Assembly (NCBI GenBank): GCA_012719085.1 | Contig: JAAYBA010000021.1 | Location: 1-34,342 of the forward strand | DNA: 34,342 nucleotides | Direction: 5' to 3' | From: Planctomycetota bacterium | GTDB taxonomy: Bacteria; Planctomycetota; Phycisphaerae; Sedimentisphaerales; Anaerobacaceae | Shown: positions 32,073 to 34,342 of the stretch, one piece after another | Layout: every line of letters starts with the position of its first letter | Numbering within the stretch: position 1 is the stretch's first letter | Position numbers and translations under genes: made by a program | The notes under the pieces: generated by a model | Seen by the model: the letters and a program-made list of their open reading frames with translations, nothing else | What the model was told of the DNA's origin: nothing | Databases searched by the model: none

Positions 32073-32432
32073 CTTTCACCCTACCTCCGTTGTCTCTTCG
32101 GTCGGTCAGGGACTCGGCTTAACTTCCGGTCCCGGCCGAAATGCGACAATCGGTTACGTCGGCACAAACAAGCGGCATCACACAGACCCCGTCGGCTTCG
32201 CCTGCGACGCCATAGGACGCACGACCGTCACACCCGTCACACCCCACGCCCAACGTCCCGAAAAACACACTGGCAGCGACCGCTTGCGACCGCGACGCGG
32301 CGCCGTCCGCAGACCGATCCTCGAAAGACCACCCCATTCCACAGGCCCGTGCACGATTCGTTTTTTTCGTGCGGGGGGCTCGGGGACCGATAACCAGTCG
32401 GGCACTTCGGGACGAACTCATCAGATTTCCTC
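32073..32432. other. Intergenic region before the GspH-like gene, with stem-loop and 9-bp tandem repeat
   Basis: No supported gene lies here. A stem-loop at 32345-32379 pairs GCACGA (32351-32356) with TCGTGC (32367-32372), and GCCC with GGGC outside, around a loop that contains seven T on the plus strand (A on the minus strand). It lies 54 bp after the pilX-like stop and lacks a U-tract, so it is not a standard terminator. A 9-bp tandem repeat (CCGTCACAC twice) is at 32225-32242. A minus-strand frame (32119-32421) has a plausible ribosome binding site but shows no domain and no raised third-position GC. Confidence 0.5.
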
Positions 32433-34217
32433 TCATGGTTGCGGACGACGAACGCTGCGAAAGAACGCCCCCGCCGCCGGACTCCAATGCTGCGCCCCCG
32501 CTCCATCGCCAATCACAATCGCCGCTCGAAGCGGATCGGCCTCAATCGTCATATCAGGATGGTCGTCACCGGTCTCATCGAATCGCCAATGACCGAGCAG
32601 ACCAGCGGGATTCGTCCCCTGCCCGGCTGCCAGCGACGCAACCTCTGCCTCGCTGATGGCGCGACTGTAGATTCGGATATCGTCGAGCAGCCCTGTGTAT
32701 CGATACTCCGTGGTCCGATTTGCTCCAATGTTCAGATGACTCAGTCCCCACCCCGGAAACCACGAGACCGAACTCTCGGTCTTGTGCAGAACTCCGTCGA
32801 GATAGGACTTCATGGTAGATCCTTCGCGGACCACAGCGACGTGATGCCATCCACCGGTAACATCGGCCACCTGGATGCCGGTCGCCCAGGGCGAGCTCCA
32901 CCACCATCCGTCTGCAGGTCGGGCGACAATCTCTCTCGGGGAGCCGTTGTTGAACTGCAGTCCCCAGTGATACATGGATCCATTGGGATTGCATTTCGAG
33001 AGAATACCAGCCCAGGTTACCTGGCTTCCACCGGCGTTCATCCACACAGCCAACGTGCAATCGCCGGACAACTGGAGCGCTGTGACGCTCCTGGACGTTT
33101 GCACGTAGTCATCGGTGCCGTCGAACTGCAGCGCCCCGCCGATCTGCCCGCCGGAGGGCTGCCAGGCGGCGTTGCCATGAACGGAACCATAGTTCCCGTT
33201 GCCCGACACGTCGGCAGAAGTGATCTCAGCGATGTCCCCCTTCACGAACAAGCCGCCGCGGACGTTGGCGTCAGTGACGCCGGCGCCGAGAAGGACCCGG
33301 CCGTCGACCACAGCCAGACCCTCGATCTGCACGGTGGCGAGGTCTCCCACGATCAGATCGCCCGTGACGTAGAGGGCCGGCAGATTGTCCGGCGCCGCGA
33401 GCGTCACGTTGTCTCCGAGAATCCGCAGATTGCCCTGGACGATCAACATGTTGTGGATGGTGACATGATCGCCGAGAATCAGATCGCCGCTACAGTAGAG
33501 CACATGCGGCGGGTCATAAGGGCCGTAGGTCTGGCCCGACAGAAGGCCGGCCGGCACGGTGTTCGTCGTATAGCAGGACGTGAACGCTTCCACGGTGACG
33601 GCAGGCCAGTTCAGGGAGAGCGCTTGTGTGTCGAGCCGGCCGGTTTTGCTGCCGGTCCCGCCCAGAGCGGCGGCGAACACGTCGCCGTGTATCATGCCGT
33701 GATTGGTCAGAGTGCCGTTGCAGTAGACATCACCATAGACGGTCAAGTCGGGGGTGAGTGTCGTGGCTTGCCCGGTCCAGAGGACGACGGCCGGGTCGAG
33801 GCGAAGCGTGGCTTCGAGGCGGCTCTCGCCCGTCCGCCGGCCGTTCCGCTCACGATAGGCCGTGCTGCTGATTTCATACGTGCAGAAATCGCTCGGATCG
33901 GAGTCGTCGCGAACGATTGCGACATCGTAGAAATCGGTGCTGTCGGCGTCGAGTTGCTGACGCACTTCGCCCGTCCAGTAGACCGAAGGGACCTCCTGGG
34001 GATTCAGAAGCAGACCACGGGCGTGCTCCAGACCGGAGGTCGCCAACTGGTCCATCTGCATGCGAACCGCCATGTTTTGGCCCGCCGCCAGTTCCGTATC
34101 GCAGCGTGCGATGAAGCCCAGCGCCAGGATCGTGATCGCCATGATCATGCCCAACACCAGCAGCAGGGCCACGCCCCGGGGAGAAGACCGCATTGTCTGC
34201 GTTCGCTTACACATCAT
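32433..34217 (-). CDS. PilX/GspK-like pilin with beta-helix and inserted LamG domain
   Basis: The 594-residue protein begins like PilX/GspK minor pilins. A short leader ends in RG (14-15), followed by the hydrophobic VALLLVLGMIMAITILALGF, with no Glu at +5. Residues about 155-330 form repeated short strands (DLTVYGDVYCNG, LIVQGNLRILGDN, LYVTGDLIVGD) like polymer-forming/bactofilin-type beta-helices. A LamG (concanavalin-like) domain spans about 335-532, including GALQFDGTDDYV, WHHVAVVREG, SYLDGVLH and GLLDDIRIYSRAIS. The usual first strand of LamG (HWRFDE) instead follows the domain at 543-548. The end (WSPAAGAFFRS) looks like a PilX tail. It starts 11 bp inside the upstream partial gene. Confidence 0.85.
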   Translation of the reverse strand: MMCKRTQTMRSSPRGVALLLVLGMIMAITILALGFIARCDTELAAGQNMAVRMQMDQLATSGLEHARGLLLNPQEVPSVYWTGEVRQQLDADSTDFYDVAIVRDDSDPSDFCTYEISSTAYRERNGRRTGESRLEATLRLDPAVVLWTGQATTLTPDLTVYGDVYCNGTLTNHGMIHGDVFAAALGGTGSKTGRLDTQALSLNWPAVTVEAFTSCYTTNTVPAGLLSGQTYGPYDPPHVLYCSGDLILGDHVTIHNMLIVQGNLRILGDNVTLAAPDNLPALYVTGDLIVGDLATVQIEGLAVVDGRVLLGAGVTDANVRGGLFVKGDIAEITSADVSGNGNYGSVHGNAAWQPSGGQIGGALQFDGTDDYVQTSRSVTALQLSGDCTLAVWMNAGGSQVTWAGILSKCNPNGSMYHWGLQFNNGSPREIVARPADGWWWSSPWATGIQVADVTGGWHHVAVVREGSTMKSYLDGVLHKTESSVSWFPGWGLSHLNIGANRTTEYRYTGLLDDIRIYSRAISEAEVASLAAGQGTNPAGLLGHWRFDETGDDHPDMTIEADPLRAAIVIGDGAGAQHWSPAAGAFFRSVRRPQP

Positions 34218-34342
34218 CGTCCTCGCTCACGAGGCCGTCGCCGGCGTCGTTGACCAGGTGCTGGGCCGAGGCCAGCAGCTTCGTGCCGATCTGATAGCGG
34301 CTGGTGGCGCCGTTCTCAATCTGTTCGAACGCGATCGCCAGC
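34207..34342 (-). CDS. 3' end of an unidentified pilus-locus gene (partial)
   Basis: The frame enters from beyond the window edge and ends with TAA at 34207-34209. The visible 44 residues are hydrophilic and helix-prone (TSRYQIGTKLLASAQHLV) and end in an acidic tail (SEDDDV). No motif is visible. It overlaps the start of the PilX-like gene by 11 bp, so it belongs to the same transcript, and is perhaps another minor pilin or an assembly factor. Confidence 0.6.
   Translation of the reverse strand, partial: LAIAFEQIENGATSRYQIGTKLLASAQHLVNDAGDGLVSEDDDV

Noticed and set aside
32119-32421. 100-codon minus-strand ORF with a GAGG site 7 nt upstream of its ATG
   Set aside because: The product has no known domain, third-position GC is not above background, unlike neighbouring genes, and part of it is the 9-bp tandem repeat. 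Kept only as a note.
32073-32432. c-di-GMP riboswitch before the GspH-like gene
   Set aside because: The position suits one, but the conserved core of class I (GACGCAAAGCC-type segment and matching receptor) was not found; only vague resemblance such as GTCGCAGGCGAAGCC was seen.

Overview
The window is a GC-rich (roughly 60 %) bacterial chromosome segment with 29 protein genes or gene fragments, one tRNA gene and one weakly supported small ORF. It contains a Tat-type sulfatase, a TatC with a long insertion, a secretin-based pilus locus of the pilMNOPQ type, and a pseudopilin carrying a LamG domain. Together these suggest the PVC group, most likely Planctomycetota and perhaps a Phycisphaerae-like lineage. 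That placement is inferred from gene content and style; no rRNA or marker-gene comparison was possible.

Left part (1-8119, all minus strand except one putative small ORF): tRNA-His, ppdK (pyruvate phosphate dikinase), tatA and tatC, then the tight run amrS-pdxB-folP (radical SAM enzyme, vitamin B6 and folate synthesis). The tRNA-His promoter overlaps the ppdK terminator in an unusual way. A good sigma70-like promoter at 4856-4885 points right, into a 32-codon ORF that runs toward folP from the opposite strand.

Middle part (8271-19681, mixed strands): a SIS-domain protein, then a carbohydrate-flavoured group: a Tat-type sulfatase, a GlpG-like rhomboid protease, a secreted GH43/GH117-like beta-propeller protein, and an enolase-superfamily enzyme of the mannonate dehydratase type that also has a Tat-like leader, preceded by a small FHA protein. 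A plus-strand run follows: NagD-like HAD phosphatase, CNT nucleoside transporter, cupin, PutP-type symporter and a 2H phosphoesterase. A REP-like imperfect palindrome lies before putP.

Right part (19668-34342, all minus strand): one long pilus/type II secretion-like locus. In transcription order it holds a partial gene, a PilX/GspK-like protein with an inserted and apparently permuted LamG domain, a GspH-like pseudopilin, pilM, pilN, pilO, a PilP/GspC-like gene and a PilQ/GspD secretin. It continues with a sensor histidine kinase, a receiver-only response regulator, a GAF/HD-GYP protein, a STAS protein, a GspE/PilB ATPase and a GspF/PilC platform protein. The four signalling genes lie between the envelope part and the motor part. 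The ATPase has an N-terminal MshEN-type region, a fold known to bind c-di-GMP, so the HD-GYP enzyme and the ATPase may form a local c-di-GMP circuit. This locus is the best candidate for a little-described system here.
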